Source of the DNA: Apodemus sylvaticus | Taxonomy: Eukaryota > Chordata > Mammalia > Rodentia > Muridae | Direction: 5' to 3' | Assembly (NCBI RefSeq): GCF_947179515.1 | Contig: NC_067472.1 | Span: 178,326,078 to 178,390,077, forward strand | DNA length: 64,000 nucleotides | Shown: positions 41,701 through 56,394 of the stretch, piece after piece | Layout of the letters: each line of letters begins with the position of its first letter | Numbering within the stretch: the first letter of the stretch is position 1 | Position numbers and translations under genes: made by a program | Notes under the pieces: model-generated | Database searches by the model: none | Seen by the model: the letters and a program-made list of their open reading frames with translations, nothing else | Told to the model about the DNA's origin: nothing

Positions 41701-44700
41701 GCAAGATGCTTTTTAGCTGGGGACAGTCCCAGCACCACTGATATCACCTGGTGGGTTCAAGACGGTAAGGCGGCTGCGCTGGAGGGCACGCACCTGCAGC
41801 TCTTTGGAAGGCATCCACGGCGCTCTCTAAGCCAGCCTGGGTCTGCCGGTTACAGCGGGTCCCAATCTGGGTGTAGAGTGCCCCGATGTTGAAGAGAACG
41901 CTGGCCTTCTCCAACAGCAGAGTCTGCTGGCTGACGGGAACCCCAGTGAAGGAGTCATACCTATGCAAAACAAATACGTTCTGACCACACAGATGACTTG
42001 GCTACTTAACGCCACAGCTGGGCACACAAGAACAAAAACACACTTCTCACATGAAATTCAAAGATGCACAGGCCATCGGGCTTTTGTTCCCAAGCAAGAC
42101 AACAAGTCTGAATATACAGGATTCATGCCTCTCATCCCAACACTCAGGAGGCTGAGGCAGGAGGATCATGAATTTAAAGTCAGCCTGGGGTATATGGAAA
42201 GACCCTATCTCAGACGGAAAAAAAAAAAAAATCCCTAAAAGTCAGACCTGGTGGCACATGCCTAACATCCTGGCCCTCTCTGAAGGCTGAGGCAGGAGGA
42301 TTGTGAGTTTGCCAGTCTGGGCCACCCAGCAAGACCCTGTCTCAAGAAGCCAAATGTTGTGGTTCGAGTTTTTAAATCTCTTTCTGGTGGTACACATCTA
42401 TAATCACAATACTAGCGTTGCGAAGACAGGAGGATCACCGCCAGTTGGAGGTCAGTTTGATCTTGGGACTACATAGTGAAATCCCGTTATAAAGAAACAA
42501 AAATTTTATTTCTTTTTGTGGCCCTTGTCACTGGGAACAAACTCAATTCAAGCTCACACCCGCAGCCACGCCCCACGTAAGAAAAGATTCTTTCAAAAGA
42601 AAAAAACTCTCGTTTCTCTTTTGTTCCACCCGAGAGCCCCGGTTTCTCCCCAGCGACCAAGCGAGCCACACACAAAAGGCCTCTTTTCCATGGCTCATTT
42701 CTTCTAAGAAACCACAGTCAGTCGCAGCTTCCCATCTCTAGGTCTTTACAAAAACACGAATTTACAGACCATCCGCACCCCTGGGACCCACCGGGCAAAT
42801 GCCAGTCAGAATGAGGGTGTGCACGGCAGAGGGGGCCCCCCGGAGAGCACCTACCAGGTAAACAGGAGCCCCATGTGACGCATGGGCGGGAAGAACCTAC
42901 TCTCCACAAAGCCCAGCTGAAGGAAGTAGGACATGAGCAGCTCGACCCCGGCCTCATCCCGGCTGGGTGTTCGACAGGCCTGAAAGGGAAGAGCGGGCTT
43001 GAGCCAGGTGAGCAGCCCCAGGACCTGTCCCTGAACCCTGGAACAGACAGCTGACTTGCTGTGGGTCTCACGAACTCTAGCAGCCATAGCTTAGGGGGAA
43101 GAGACAGTCAGGAATCCTGGAACCCAGCTCCAGGGGCAGCTCTCACTCCCCTGGTTTTCTGGTATAGCAATACAGTGTGCATTCCCGACAGCCCCTCTCC
43201 ATGCCTGGCATCCCGATTCTCCAGGGCTACTGATGTCAGTCATGTGATGTCCCGAAGCCTCAGCAAGCAGAGCCGACTCCCAGACTGCTGACCCTTACCT
43301 GTCGCAAGTCCATAAGGTCTGCAATGTCATCCTCATACAAATAGCTATCTTCACTGTAATGTTCCAAAATAAAATCCTGTAAGGAAAAAAAAATCCAAGG
43401 TGCCAGTCAATAGCTGGGTCTGTAACATGGGGAGGGGGAGGGACTGGGGGAGGGATCTCAACACAAGAGAAAGTCAGTGGAACCATAGATCTAGCCTGGT
43501 GTCATGGTGCACACCTGTAAACCAGCACTTGGGAAGCCGAGACGAGAGGTTTAATAAATGTGAGACAGCCCAAGCTACATGTTGAAGATCAGGACAGCCT
43601 GGGCTACATGTGGTATGAGAGTCTGCCTTAAAGAAACCAAAATGAAACAGCCTGGAGAGATGGTTCAGAGGTTTTAAGTGTATATACTGCTCTTGCAGGG
43701 GACACAAGGTCACTTCTCAGACCATGTCAGGTGGACCAAAAGCTTCTTTTTTGTCTTGTTTTTGTTTTTTTGAGACAGGGTTTCTCTGTGTAGCCCTGGC
43801 TGTCCTAAAACTCACTCTGTAGACCAGGCTGGCCTTGAACTCAGAAATCAGCCTGCCTCTGCCTCCCTAGTGACCAAAAGCTTCTTGTCTCGTTCCACAG
43901 GATCAGAGGCCTCTAGTGTCCTCAAGTTCACACACACACCCTTTAAATGTTTTTTAATGCAAAGGGGAAAAGTGGGAAATGTCTATGTAATAGTTAAGTG
44001 ACTATACTATAATATGTTAACTACTCCTGACAGTCCAGCAAGGGTTCAGACCCTCCACCTATATGCTTCTTCAGGACCTGGACACATGTCCTTCTGAGCC
44101 AAGGAGACCTGGGCCTAGGGACGTCTGGAGTAGTGAGGACCTCAGTGAGAACAGCTCTGGTGGTTAAACATGAGACATCCCAGTGCAACCCTTGAGTTGA
44201 GCGCACAATAACCTATTGTTTGACAACTGCTCCGAGTTCATGTGGTCATTCAACAAACACTGATTCATACTTGCTATCTGCCAGGTGCTGTTTGAAGACC
44301 CTTCCCCTTCACTGACACAGAGAAAATGAACAACCACAACAGGCTTAATGGTATGGTATAATAAGTTAGATGAATATCCCTTATCCAAAATGCTCGGGAT
44401 GGTTAATGCTTCCAACTTCAGACTTTCCCATATCTCAGACTAGTTGTATACACATACTATAGTTGAGACCTGAATCTAGACTTGAAATTTATTTATGGGT
44501 TTTATTTGAGGAGAATGACTATATGTCTATATACACACATGCTAGAGCACATGGTGGCCAGTAGAGGGCGCTGTATGCCCTGGAATTACAAATAGTTCCT
44601 AGCCACCATTTGAGTGCTGGGAACTGGACCAGGGCTCTCCCCAAGAGCAGCCAGTGCTCACACCCCTGAGACATCCCACCAGCTCCTGATCCTCTTTTAT

Positions 44701-47700
44701 ATACATACGTTGTGCATGTAGTCTGAAGGTGACCACTCTTATACAATACTTTAGGAAATTTAGTACAGGGTATTTGTAATGTGGAGTTTCTCACTTGCTG
44801 TATCACTGTTCAAAATATGAAATTTTCAGTAATTTGGGGTTTTCAGATAGGGAGACACTCACCCTGAATTTGAAGATGTTAGGGATTACAGAGGGGGGAA
44901 AAACTAAGAGAGTCACATACAGGGTAGATGTTCCTAGTGCTACATGGAAATTAACATGACAGATCAAGGACCGCCGTTTTCCAAATCCTACCTACCTACC
45001 TACCTATTTTTTGTTTGTTTGTTTATTATTTATTTATTTTTGGGGTGTGTGTGTGTGTGTGTGTGTTTGATCCAGTCTTGCTATGTAGCCCAGGCTGGCC
45101 TCCAGATCATGATCCTCCTGCCTCTGCCTCCTGAGTGCTGAGACTACAGACATGTGCCCACCAGGCCTGTCTTTATATGCTTGGTTCTTGAAAAACCCCT
45201 CAGCCTTTTGTGTGTCAGGCACAGACACACACACCTTTGGACAAACATACAATATGCCTCTACCGGCTCTACACAAATGGGGACCGAATAACTTAGGTGT
45301 GCTCATCTTTACAACTTGGCAACACAGCAGTCATTTTCATGGGTCATTAAACATCTACAGCAAACCTTGTAATGGTCTCTAATCCTCCAACGCAAAGTAT
45401 CATTCAAGTATCCAACAAACAAAGTGCACTGTTCCCCACCGCTGCAAGCCAAGACTTCCACCTAATTCCCAGGTGTGTTGTTTGTTTATTAAAACAGGTA
45501 CTTTTATGTAGCCCTGGCTGTCCTGGAACTCACTCTGTAGACCAGGCTGTCCTCGAACTCCCAGAGATCCAACTGCCTCTGCCTCCTAAGTGCTGGGATT
45601 AAAGGCTTGTGACACCATGCCCATCCCCCAGTTTGTTTTAAATTCACTTTTTAAAATCATTACACGCAGATGTGTCTTGGGTGGGTCTATTCCCTAGAAG
45701 TGCAGGTAACCTCAGAGGCTAGAGGTGTTGGGTTCCCAGAGCTGGAGTCACAGGCTGTCGTAAACTGCTCAGTGTGGGTGCTGGGAACCAAACTGAGTCC
45801 TCTACAAAAGGAGTACTAGATCTTAACTGCTAAGCCATCTTGTTGGCCTGTAACACCTCATGGAAACCAAAAACAGCTTCAGAAGATAAGGTCATTAACT
45901 ACACAGTGAGTTCAAAGTTTGCCTGAAACTCAGCTGAGAGACAGAGATTACACTTAAAATTAAAAAAAAAAAAAAAAAAAAAAGAGAAACTCCATGTTCC
46001 TCTCATAAAAATAAAACAGGATTGTGACAGAATTATAAATGTTTTCCTGGCTTTTTATTTTTGAATCAAATCTCACTAGGTAGCCCAAGCTAGCCTGGAA
46101 CCCATGATTCTCCTGCCTCAGACTCCTGAGTGCTGAGACACATCACCACAACAACTATTTCTGACCTTGAAAGTTCAATAAATGAGAGCTGATGAAATAT
46201 ATTTCACTGTGAAGATTTCAGTTAGCATCTGTGATGGTTTGTACATGCTTGGCTCAGGGAGTGGCACTATTAGAAGGTGTGGCCCTGTTGGAGTAGGTGT
46301 GGCCTTGCTGGATTAGGTGTATTGCTGTGGGCATGGGCTTTCAGACCCCCATCCTAACTGCTGGGAAGAAAGTCTTCCACTAGCAGGCTTCAGATGAAGA
46401 TGGAGAACTCTCATCTCTGCCTGCACCATGCCTGCCTGGACGCTGTTATGCTCCAGCCTTGATGATAATGGACTGAACCTCTGAACCTGTAAGCCAGCCC
46501 CAATTAAATGTTGTCCTTATAAAAGCTGCCTTGGTCATGGTATCTGTTCACAGCAGTAATACCCTAACTAAGACAGCATCCCAAGCACCCATGTAAATGT
46601 TGGGGCTATAATGGATGCCTGGAACCCCAATGCCTGGTGAACGGTTAACCAGATAACAGGCTTCACTGGCCTGACACTCTAAGAGACGAAGCAAAGACAT
46701 TCACCATTGAGGCTGCTCCTCACCCTTGCCTGAGCAGTCTGTAGCCAAGAAAATGACAATAAATATTTAAAGGAAGGTATAAAATTCTTTTGGGGGAAAA
46801 AAAAGGTTTTTATAAAACCCAAGAACACCAACTGGAAAATAACTGAATTAGTAAGAATTTACTAAAGTAACCTAGCCTGCAAAAACACATATATACAAAC
46901 ACATAAAATAAAACTCGAAAAGGCACAAATGAAAAACTAAAATCAACATTTTGAGGGAATCTTGACAAAGCTCTGAAACAAATATCAGGGACAACCAGGT
47001 GTGTGGAAGTGTGCACCTGCAGTCCAGGCAGCCAGGTGTGTGGAAGTGTGCACCTGCAGTCCTGGCAGCCAGGTGTGTGTTAGTCTGCACCTGCAGTCCT
47101 GGCAGCCAGGTGTGTGGTAGCCTGCACCTGCAGTCCTGGCAGCCAGGTGTGTGGTAGCCTGCACCTGCAGTCCTGGCAGCCAGGTGTGTGGTAGCCTGCA
47201 CCTGCAGTCCTGGCAGCCAGGTGTGTGGTAGTGTGCACCTGCAGTCCTGGCAGCCAGGTGTATGGTAGTGTGCACCTGCAGTCCTGGCAGCCAGGTGTGT
47301 GGTAGTGTGCACCTGCAGTCCTGGCAGCCAGGTGTATGGTAGTGTGCACCTACAGTCCTGGCAGCCAGGTGTGTGGTAGCCTGCACCTGCAGTCCTGGCA
47401 GACAGGTGTGTGATAGTGTGCACCTGCAGTCCTGGCAGCCAGGTGTGTGATAGTGTGCACCTGCAGTCCTGGCAGCCAGGTGTGTGTTAGTCTGCACCTG
47501 CAGTCCTGGCAGCCAGGTGTGTGGTAGCCTGCACCTACAGTCCTGGCAGCCAGGTGTGTGGTAGCCTGCACCTACAGTCCTGGCAGCCAGGTGTGTGGTA
47601 GCCTGCACCTGCAGTCCTGGCAGCCAGGTGTGTGGTAGCCTGCACCTGCAGTCCTGGCAGCCAGGTGTGTGGTAGCCTGCACCTGCAGTCCTGGCAGCCA

Positions 47701-49265
47701 GGTGTGTGGTAGCCTGCACCTGCAGTCCTGGCAGCCAGGTGTGTGGTAGCCTGCACCTGCAGTCCTGGCAGCCAGGTGTGTGGTAGCCTGCACCTGCAGT
47801 CCTGGCAGCCAGGTGTGTGGTAGCCTGCACCTGCAGTCCTGGCAGCCAGGTGTGTGGTAGCCTGTACCTGCAGTCCTGGCAGCCAGGTGTGTGGTAGCCT
47901 GCACCTGCAGTCCTGGCAGCCAGGTGTGTGGTAGCTTGCACCTACAGTCCTGGCAGCCAGGTGTGTGGTAGCCTGCACCTGCAGTCCTGGCCACCAGGTG
48001 TGTGGTAGTGTGCACCTACAGTCCTGGCAGCCAGGTGTGTGGTAGTGTGCACCTGCAGTCCTGGCAGCCAGGTGTGTGGTAGCTTGCACCTACAGTCCTG
48101 GCAGCCAGGTGTGTGGTAGCCTGCACCTGCAGTCCTGGCCACCAGGTGTGTGGTAGTGTGCACCTACAGTCCTGGCAGCCAGGTGTGTGGTAGTGTGCAC
48201 CTGCAGTCCTGGCAGCCAGGTGTGTGGTAGTGTGCACCTGCAATCTTAGCAGCCAGGTGTAATAGCACACACCTGTAATCCTAGTTCAGAGGCTGAGGCA
48301 GGAAGATGGAGCAGCTACATAGATACTGTCTCAAGAGAAAATAAAAGCAAAACTGGTTGCTAGAAATGTAGTCCACTGCGCTTGCCTGGCCACTGTGAAG
48401 CCTTGGGTCCAATCTTCAGTAGTGCTAAAGCATAAAGCTAAAAAAGTTAGATGTGGTGGCGCACTTGAGAAGTGGAGGAAAGAGAACCAGGAGTTCAAGG
48501 CCAGCATGAGCCACATCCAACCCTACATCAAAAAACCAAATCAAATCAGACCAAAAACATCCTTGAACTATCCAGAAAAGGAATTTACTTTAACAGCATC
48601 CACCCTCCCCTCCTCCAGCCCCCCAGCCGATCTCCTAATGCTGGGCATTGGGGACAGTGTCCAGGGTCTTACACAGGCTGGCGCTGCTCCCTGAGGTACA
48701 CTCTCCAGGCCTAGTGGTGCGTGCTAAGGAATATGGCTACTTTAAAGTATCAGTCTTTAAACAGAGCGAATCACACCATGCAGCTGGCCTGACCCAACAT
48801 TCCTAGGAAACACGGGCTGGGTCTGAAATGGAACTGCCCAGATCAAATTCACCCGGGCCCTCCTCCCGTGGCTGCATTTCTCTCAAGCATAAATGAGGAA
48901 TGGAGAAAATTAAAAGTCTGCTAACTGGGCTCATTTTTGCATGGCTGACATCTGCAGCCCCCCTTTTAGGCTAAAATGACATGGTTGGAAACCTCAGCTG
49001 AGCGGTGGTTGGCCATGTCCACAACATGGGATTTGTGTTTTGTTTTTTTCACTCCCTTTCATGTGGAATTTGGCATGTGACCTATTTGGATCTCTACCAA
49101 TGCCATAAAATCCCCAGGTTTCTATGATACAAGTCTCCTTTAAAAATGCCTGCATTCTTGTAACTCTGGAGCTAAGCTACACCCGTTACTACCTGCCCTT
49201 CTCCAACCGGAGTACACCCCTTCCACAGAGATGCGGCCTGGGTCTCAACAGAGCAGAGCAGAAGT

Positions 49266-49302
<37 letters not shown>

Positions 49303-50252
49303 AAGGAAGATAGAAAATAAAAAAACTGGGGTCTGGGTGTGGTGGTACATGCCTTTAGACCCAGCACTGGGGAGGCAAAGCCAGGTGTATCTTTGAGTTT
49401 GAGGATAGCCCGATCTATAGAGTGAGTTGTTCCAGGACAGCGAATGCTACACAGAGAAACCCTGTCTTGGTGTGCTTTAGGGGGTTTAGGCTGGGGGAGA
49501 CATTAAAACAAAAAAAAAAAAACAAACCCTAGAGGGGCTGGAGACATGACTCAGTGGCTAAGAGCTCTTCTTGCAGAGGACCTGGGATCATTTTCCAGCA
49601 CCCACATAGCAGTGGCTTACAACCATCTTTAACTCCAATTCCAGGGGATCTACCACCCTCTCCTGGCCCCTACTGGTACTGCAAGCACACGGTGCACATA
49701 AATACATGCAGGCAAACATCTATACACATAGTAGTAACAACAACAACAATAATAATAAACAATAATGATTTAAATGTCCCTGGTAAAGGTTTATTTATAT
49801 CAAGAGATGGCAGTCTCTACTTAAGAACAAAGGTCAAAGACATAATGTTTCAAAGTATTAACCAACTGTTCTCTAAAAGATACATTTTGAGAAGTTAGTG
49901 ATGACCAAAGATTCAAACCACCTACTGCTCTTGCAGAGGACCTGGGTGGTTCAGGGAACACCTTAGGCAGCCTACAGCTGCCTGGCACCCCAGGGGTCCT
50001 ACCCCCTCTGGCCTCCAAGGGCCACATCTGCAGCTTGGGCTACAGTGAGACTGGCTCAGAGAAAAAGAATAGCAAGGTAGACGGAGGATAAAGGCACCCG
50101 CTGCCCAGCCCGATGACCCGAGTTTCATTCCTGGGCCCCAGAGGATGCACGGAAGGAGAGAAGCAATTGCAAGTTCTTCTCTGACCTCCACACAACCATA
50201 CAGGTTTCATACACACCTGTCTGCTAAGCACGCGCGTGTGCACGCACACACA

Positions 50253-50329
<77 letters not shown>

Positions 50330-53261
50330 GCACATACCCACACAAAAATTAAAAAATTTTTTTTGAATGAAGACACTAACATAGAGTATAACCTGCCTCT
50401 GCCAGGCACACAAAAGGAGTTAGTTACAAAGTCACCAAAGACAGGCTAAGAACACAGGTCACTGCAGAGCACTTGCCCTACATGCACAAGGTCCTGGGTT
50501 CCTTCCCCAGCACAATAAAAGGGATGGACTGGGTCAGACGCCATCAGAGAGGACAGCAAGATTTTCAGAGGAACAAATACACAAAATTCTCCTTGTGAGT
50601 GGCCCAGTGAGGTCTCAGAGTCACCTTGCAGACGTCAATTGACATTTGAGTCACGGCGCCTGAAGCCACTGCGAAGAATATGCCATTTCATTCCCAACTC
50701 TGGCCCAGGGCCCACTGTTTAAATTTACCTTGAAGACAATGGAAAAGTCAACTTCTTTGGTTTCCTTCAGGCCGAGAGGAATCAGAGGAATGGTGAACGC
50801 TTCCCTATAAAGAACACACAGGGTTCACGAACAGCCCACCCCGTACCCGCCCCTTCAAACCCGAGGCCTGGGCTCTAACAGCCCAACTCCCATCCTCTAG
50901 GTCAACCCAGCACCCCTTCCTTCTCTTTGAATATGGCTCCCCGCATCTTAAGGTGCTGGACATGACAGCCTAACTCAACGGAGCCCTAATTCCTGTGTTG
51001 GTCTAATTCAGTTCTCAGTTTCCCTCTATGGGCAACTGTGCTAGGGTTACTATTAGGGCTGTCCATGCATGCAGCCCACGTCTGCCGCTCTCCACCTGGG
51101 TGCATGCATCTTTGCTGCACTGAACCTCCCTCTAGACTACAACCACGGGCACCATCCACTCCTCCGTCCCAACATCTCCCGTGATAGGACCAGGGGCTCT
51201 CAAGGTTCTTCTTTTAGGGGCACCTCATGCCATGTATCTCATCGCACAAACCCCCAGAGGCCACAGAGTCACTCCACAGGTTGACCTGCAAATGCTCCCT
51301 GGACCTACATTCCTAAGGGTAGGGCCAGAAGGAAGCGCTGGGTTTTGCAAATAGGGATTTAACTCCTTGACCTGTAACAGGAGACCTCCATGGGCCGCTG
51401 AGCCCAGCCCCAGAGAGAAGGCCAGGAATGCTGGGCAGGGTTGAGTGGACCATGGCTGAAAGCTGAAACTGCTTCGGTGGCACTAAAGGCAGGTGAGGCC
51501 CAACCCAGGTATGTGGCCTCCCCAAAGCCTGCCGGGAAGACTGGACCCTGGGGGACGCTGCTAAGTCTGGTCTCACTCTTCCAGGCCCAGGAGTCCTCCT
51601 GTGCCGTGATTAGCCCCATGAGGAGAGGAGCAGCAGCCATGCTGAAGACTCAAGACATGCGGGTACCTCCAGCCCCAGGGTGGCACTAGCATGCCTTCTG
51701 GGGCTTCGACCTCTCTGAATTTTCTCATTTATATACCAAGATGATGCCTCCCCCCTTCCCCTTCACAGAAGCGCTCAGATCTAAGGTACTAAGAAGAGAC
51801 AATTCATTTGGAAAACATACAAGGCATCACTTGGAATCCTCATGTCTCTCTACTTTGCCCAGTGACGAACCGAAGCCACCGTGAGGAGTGGCCACACGGG
51901 GCTGAAAGCCGCTACCCCGACTTCTTCAACACAGCTAATAGGAGACCAGGCTTTGCGAATATACTGCCTGTGCACACTACCCTGCCTGCAATGCTTGAGC
52001 CCCCTGATCCTTATAGGCAAACACTGGAATCTAACAGCAGAGCCCAGGCTGAGGGCACTTTGAGGAGGGGGTGGGGGTGGGATCATTAGGTTTTGTTTGT
52101 TCTCACTGGGTTTTTGAAACTGCATTGGGAGCCCACAGGTAAGCCAGACAAGCACTGATGTCACGGGCCAATGATCTAGCAGGGTTCCAGGCATGCATGT
52201 TTGTGTCCACCTTTGAGAAAGGCCCCAGGTGACGTACAGAAGATTAGTATTAGGAAACGCACATTCCAAGGTGACTCAAAATTCTAGGAAACTATTTCTT
52301 GTTTCCGCTCAGGTTCACCCGATTCTTGAGAGCACACAGCTTCCCCATGCAGAAAGCATGGAAACCACTCCCTTGAAGTGTTTTCTTTTCTTTTGGTTTT
52401 ATTTTGTCTTGACACTCAGGAATGGGCCTTGTGCAAAGTAGGCAAATACTCTACCACTCAGGACCCTTCCTAAGCAGGGGCTCTACCACTGAGCCACGCC
52501 CCCAGCCCCCTCACTGAGGGATTCTAGGCAGAGGCTCTCCCACTGAGCCACGCCCCCAGCCCCTCACTAGAGGATTCCTGGCAGGGGCTCTACTACTGAG
52601 CTACACTGCCTGTCCATTTTAATTTTACTTTGACACAGTATCTTGTTACATACCCTAAGCTGGCCTCAAACTCATGATCCCCCTGTCTCAAATTACTGAA
52701 TAGCTGAGATCTTTGCCCCAAGCTACCAGACCCCTGTTGGTTATTTCTTCTTAAACACAGGTATTTGTCCACTAGCCACGCCCAACTGTTCACATACAGT
52801 GAACAGAGGACTCCCTGGGTTTTCCTGGGTGGCTCACCTCAAATACTCCCCAAGGAATGGTTTTGAATTTCAGCATTCATTTCTCAAATATTTAGCAGGG
52901 TCCATTTCTGAAGAATCCCCATTGTACCGATCTTCTATGGGAATTCAGATGGGTCCCTTTACTTTTCGTGGTAAAATATGTACACGAAATCAGTTTATGC
53001 TTTTTTGGCATTTAATTCCCATTCCAGTTCTTTCCCTATAAACCTCAGGTTTCCCCCTCTCACTCCCGGTCAGTGTGGTAGTCTGGACACCGAGCACCTG
53101 GAAGGCTCCTGCTTACTCACTCGGTGCCCTGGTACACTCCCACGGAGATGTTGAGCCCCTCCAGCTCCTCCTTCAGCATCTGCAGGTCTGAGTTGACAAA
53201 GCTCAGCTCCAGGCGAACCTGTTCCCGCACCTTCTGGTTCGTGGCGACTCTGGAGACAGAC

Positions 53262-53304
<43 letters not shown>

Positions 53305-54599
53305 TTTCAGCCAGTGCCCTTGCTGAGAAATCCTTATAAGGATTCTCAGAGGATGACTACCAGATGAGCTTTCTCAGAGACCCTGGGTACCAGTGCCATC
53401 CTGACCACACACCTGCAAATGGCCCTAAGATGTGGCTGGTAACCGCAACAAGCTGCTGGGCACGCATCCTTAGAGGAATAAGCCTTGAGAAGACCCAACC
53501 CCAAACCACCTGCTCTCCATCACCCACTAAATAGGTCATAAATTATCTCCTAAACGCTTGGAAGGCAAAGACAGAAGAGTTTCAGGCCAGCCTGGCCTAC
53601 GAAGTATGACTTTCCAAAAAAAAAACCAAACCAAAACCAAGCTGAGACCATGAATAAGATCACGCACAAGGCTGGAGAGATGGCTCAGTGGTTCAGAGCG
53701 AGCACTGCTCTTGCGGGGGACCCAGGTGGGGTTCCCAGTACTCATGTCAGGTGGCTGACAGCTCTCTGTCACGACGAGCACCAATCTGTAAAGCTGACAG
53801 CCAACATAATATTTACTGGTGAATTGTTTCCCTCTCCCGAACAAAGCCAATGAAGCCACTCTTAAGGTTTTATTTATCTCTTTTTATTTCTTTTTACAGT
53901 GCTAGGGGATGAACCCGGGATTTTGTTCATGCTGGGAAAATTCTATATCTCTGAGGGATACTCCAAACCCAAATTTTTACTGCTTCCTTCCCTCCTCCCT
54001 CCCTTTTTCCCTCTCTCCTGTCTTTCCTTCCTTCCTCAGCATCCCAAGTGCAAGAAGACAGGCTGAGCCACCAAGCCCAGCTTAATTAATAACCCCAGAG
54101 GGAGAGTAAGGCATGGATCCCTAGCACAGAAAGAAAGAAAGAGAGCAGGAATTACCTGGAAGAGGAGGGAGAAAGATCGGGGAGGGGAGAGAGGGAGACG
54201 GAGAGAGAAAGAGGTGGATCCTAAAATGTATATAGAGCGGCAGAGAAGCAGAGCCAAAATGATTTTTAGAAAGAAAAATGAAGTTGGAGGACACGCACTG
54301 ACTCAAAACACCACTACAGTCAGGCTGGAGGCGGTGGCTCACTCAGGAAGCAGAAGCAGGTAGATGTGAGATTGAGGCTAGCCCGATCTACAGTTCTAAA
54401 ATCACCAGGGCTACACAGAAACCCTATGTCAGGAAAAACAAAACAACAACAAAACCCAGGTCACTATAAAGCTAGAGTAGTCGGCACAGCATGGAACTGA
54501 TTAGCTTGAAGCCAGAGACCAGAAAAGAACAGACAATGTAGAACAGAGATGTATCTGTACTTTCCTGGTCAATTGATTTTGATAAAAATGCTAAGACAG

Positions 54600-54641
<42 letters not shown>

Positions 54642-56356
54642 GCATTTAGTTACTATGCTGAAACCTTCCATCAGACATCCATTAGAAGCTGGCAGCCAGG
54701 AGGGTCTGAGGGTCTGGGGGGAGGGGCGGGGACGGGGAGTGTTTCCAGGATTCTTTGACCTTTGGGCACAAAGATGACTCAGAAATCACTCCCAAGGTTT
54801 GAGTTGTTCCTTGAACAGGTGGCATGTTTTTCATTGACTCATAGGTAGAAGAAGCTTTCTCAAATATGGTGTGCCCAGGCAAGGTGGAGAATGTTCCCAG
54901 CTGTCTCTGGGCCAGGCAGAAGGCTGGACAAATCTAGAACCATCTGGCCCTGGTCATGGAGGCTTAGATTTGAAATCAAATGGCTTCTATGTTCCTTCTC
55001 AGAGGCATGCATGCGTCTTGCGTCTCTAAGGCTGCTATGGCCTGACAACTGAACCACGTCTGAGAAGCATCAGGCAAAGAGTGTCTTGGCCCTTTCCGGC
55101 CCAGAAAAGGCACACAACCACCACGACTCTCCACAACCATGTCTCGAGGGTAGGAATCAGCTCCCTCAGGGTTTCACAAAGAGCATGTGCGTTCTGTAAG
55201 AACTATGCAGAATGAGAAGATCCCACAGCTACACTCTTGGATGAGTCAAGTCACAAGCATAAACAGGGTCAGGTAGGCCACAACTAAGTATTTCCTACAA
55301 CTACTGAGCACACCTCGCACGTTTTCTTGCACGTTGGAGCCTCTGGGATCTATTTTTCTTTCCTTCGAGACATCGTCTCACACATCACAGCCCAGCCTTC
55401 CACTTGTCTTGCCTACTCAGCAAAGTTCTGGCTCCTCTACCTCAAGTTCAAAAGGATCGCTTTGGTTTGGAGAGGAAGTACTCCCTAAAAGTTGGTGTGC
55501 TGAAGGTCTCCGAACAGTGCTCGGAAATGGGGATTGGAAGGTAGCCAGCCAAATCATGATGGTCTCTGACTTCAAAGTTAAGCAGCCAATGGATTCCTAA
55601 TGGACTGGCATTATGGGGCGTGGGTGGGAACATTAGGAGGTGGGGACTGGTTTGAGAAGGAAGGTCTTTAGGTATAAGCCTTTGAAAGACGTGATCTAGT
55701 CCCTGCCCGGGTCTTGACAGTCACCCTCCCTACTGCCCAGGCGCCTCACGCACACCCACACACCCACACACACACAAACACACACATACACACACACACA
55801 CACCAAGATAATCCTTCCTTTCCTTGGGCTTCTTCTTCTTCCTTTTTTTTTTTCTATTTTGGTTTTGGTTTTTTGAGATGGGGGGGGGGTCTCTATATAG
55901 CCCTGGCTATCCTGCAACTTGCTAGGTAGATCAGGTTGGCCTCAATCCTCTTGGCTCCGCCTCCCAAGTGCTGAGATTAAGGACCTGCACCACCACTACC
56001 TGCTAAATCCAGCCTCTTTGAAGTCTCCATCCCCACCCCATATACTCCACCCCACCCCCTATCTGTCATGAAAAGTCCAATGTAAAAACAAAGGGCACTT
56101 TCACTTTCTGATCCATGCGTCCCTGCTAGCTTTTGAGTGGTGTTGGGATGGCACACAAGGGCTCTGTGACTGAGCCACCTCAGCTCTTCCTTTTTTTACT
56201 TCAGAATAATTTCACTTTCTTCCAAACCTTTTAGTAAAACTGTCCGTGTGAGAACAGGTTCCACGCTGACTCCGGGTCTCCCCCATGCTATAGAGACCGT
56301 GTGGGACAGCCTAACAAACTGGCAGGCTGTCTTCACTCTGCCAGGGCTTCAAGTGT

Positions 56357-56394
<38 letters not shown>

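Larger units (their letters stand above)
43377..50728. other. Rhpn2 intron 4
   Basis: Largest intron wholly inside the window. It holds B1 copies (43500-43630 plus, 43765-43870, 45080-45165, 45490-45625, 46030-46145 minus, 49330-49470 plus), B3 SINEs (44500-44700, 45650-45850 minus; 49533-49700, 49905-50350 plus), a hAT-like repeat (46214-46576), the 37-bp minisatellite (46990-48262), AAC repeats (49270-49304) and a CA/GA tract (50241-50327). Positions 48720-49120 are unique. Confidence 0.7.

Noticed and set aside
46990..48262. CRISPR-like regular array
   Set aside because: The units are contiguous with no unique spacers, and the host is a mammal.
46985..48270. Minus-strand 318-codon ORF with a 37-residue Cys/His/Pro-rich repeat
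   Set aside because: A 37-bp satellite read in rotating frames gives a 37-residue repeat automatically; there is no conserved start and it lies in an Rhpn2 intron on the same strand.
50860..52440. Several moderate ORFs in the unique part of Rhpn2 intron 3
   Set aside because: None shows a family motif or paired splice signals; lengths are within chance for GC-balanced DNA.
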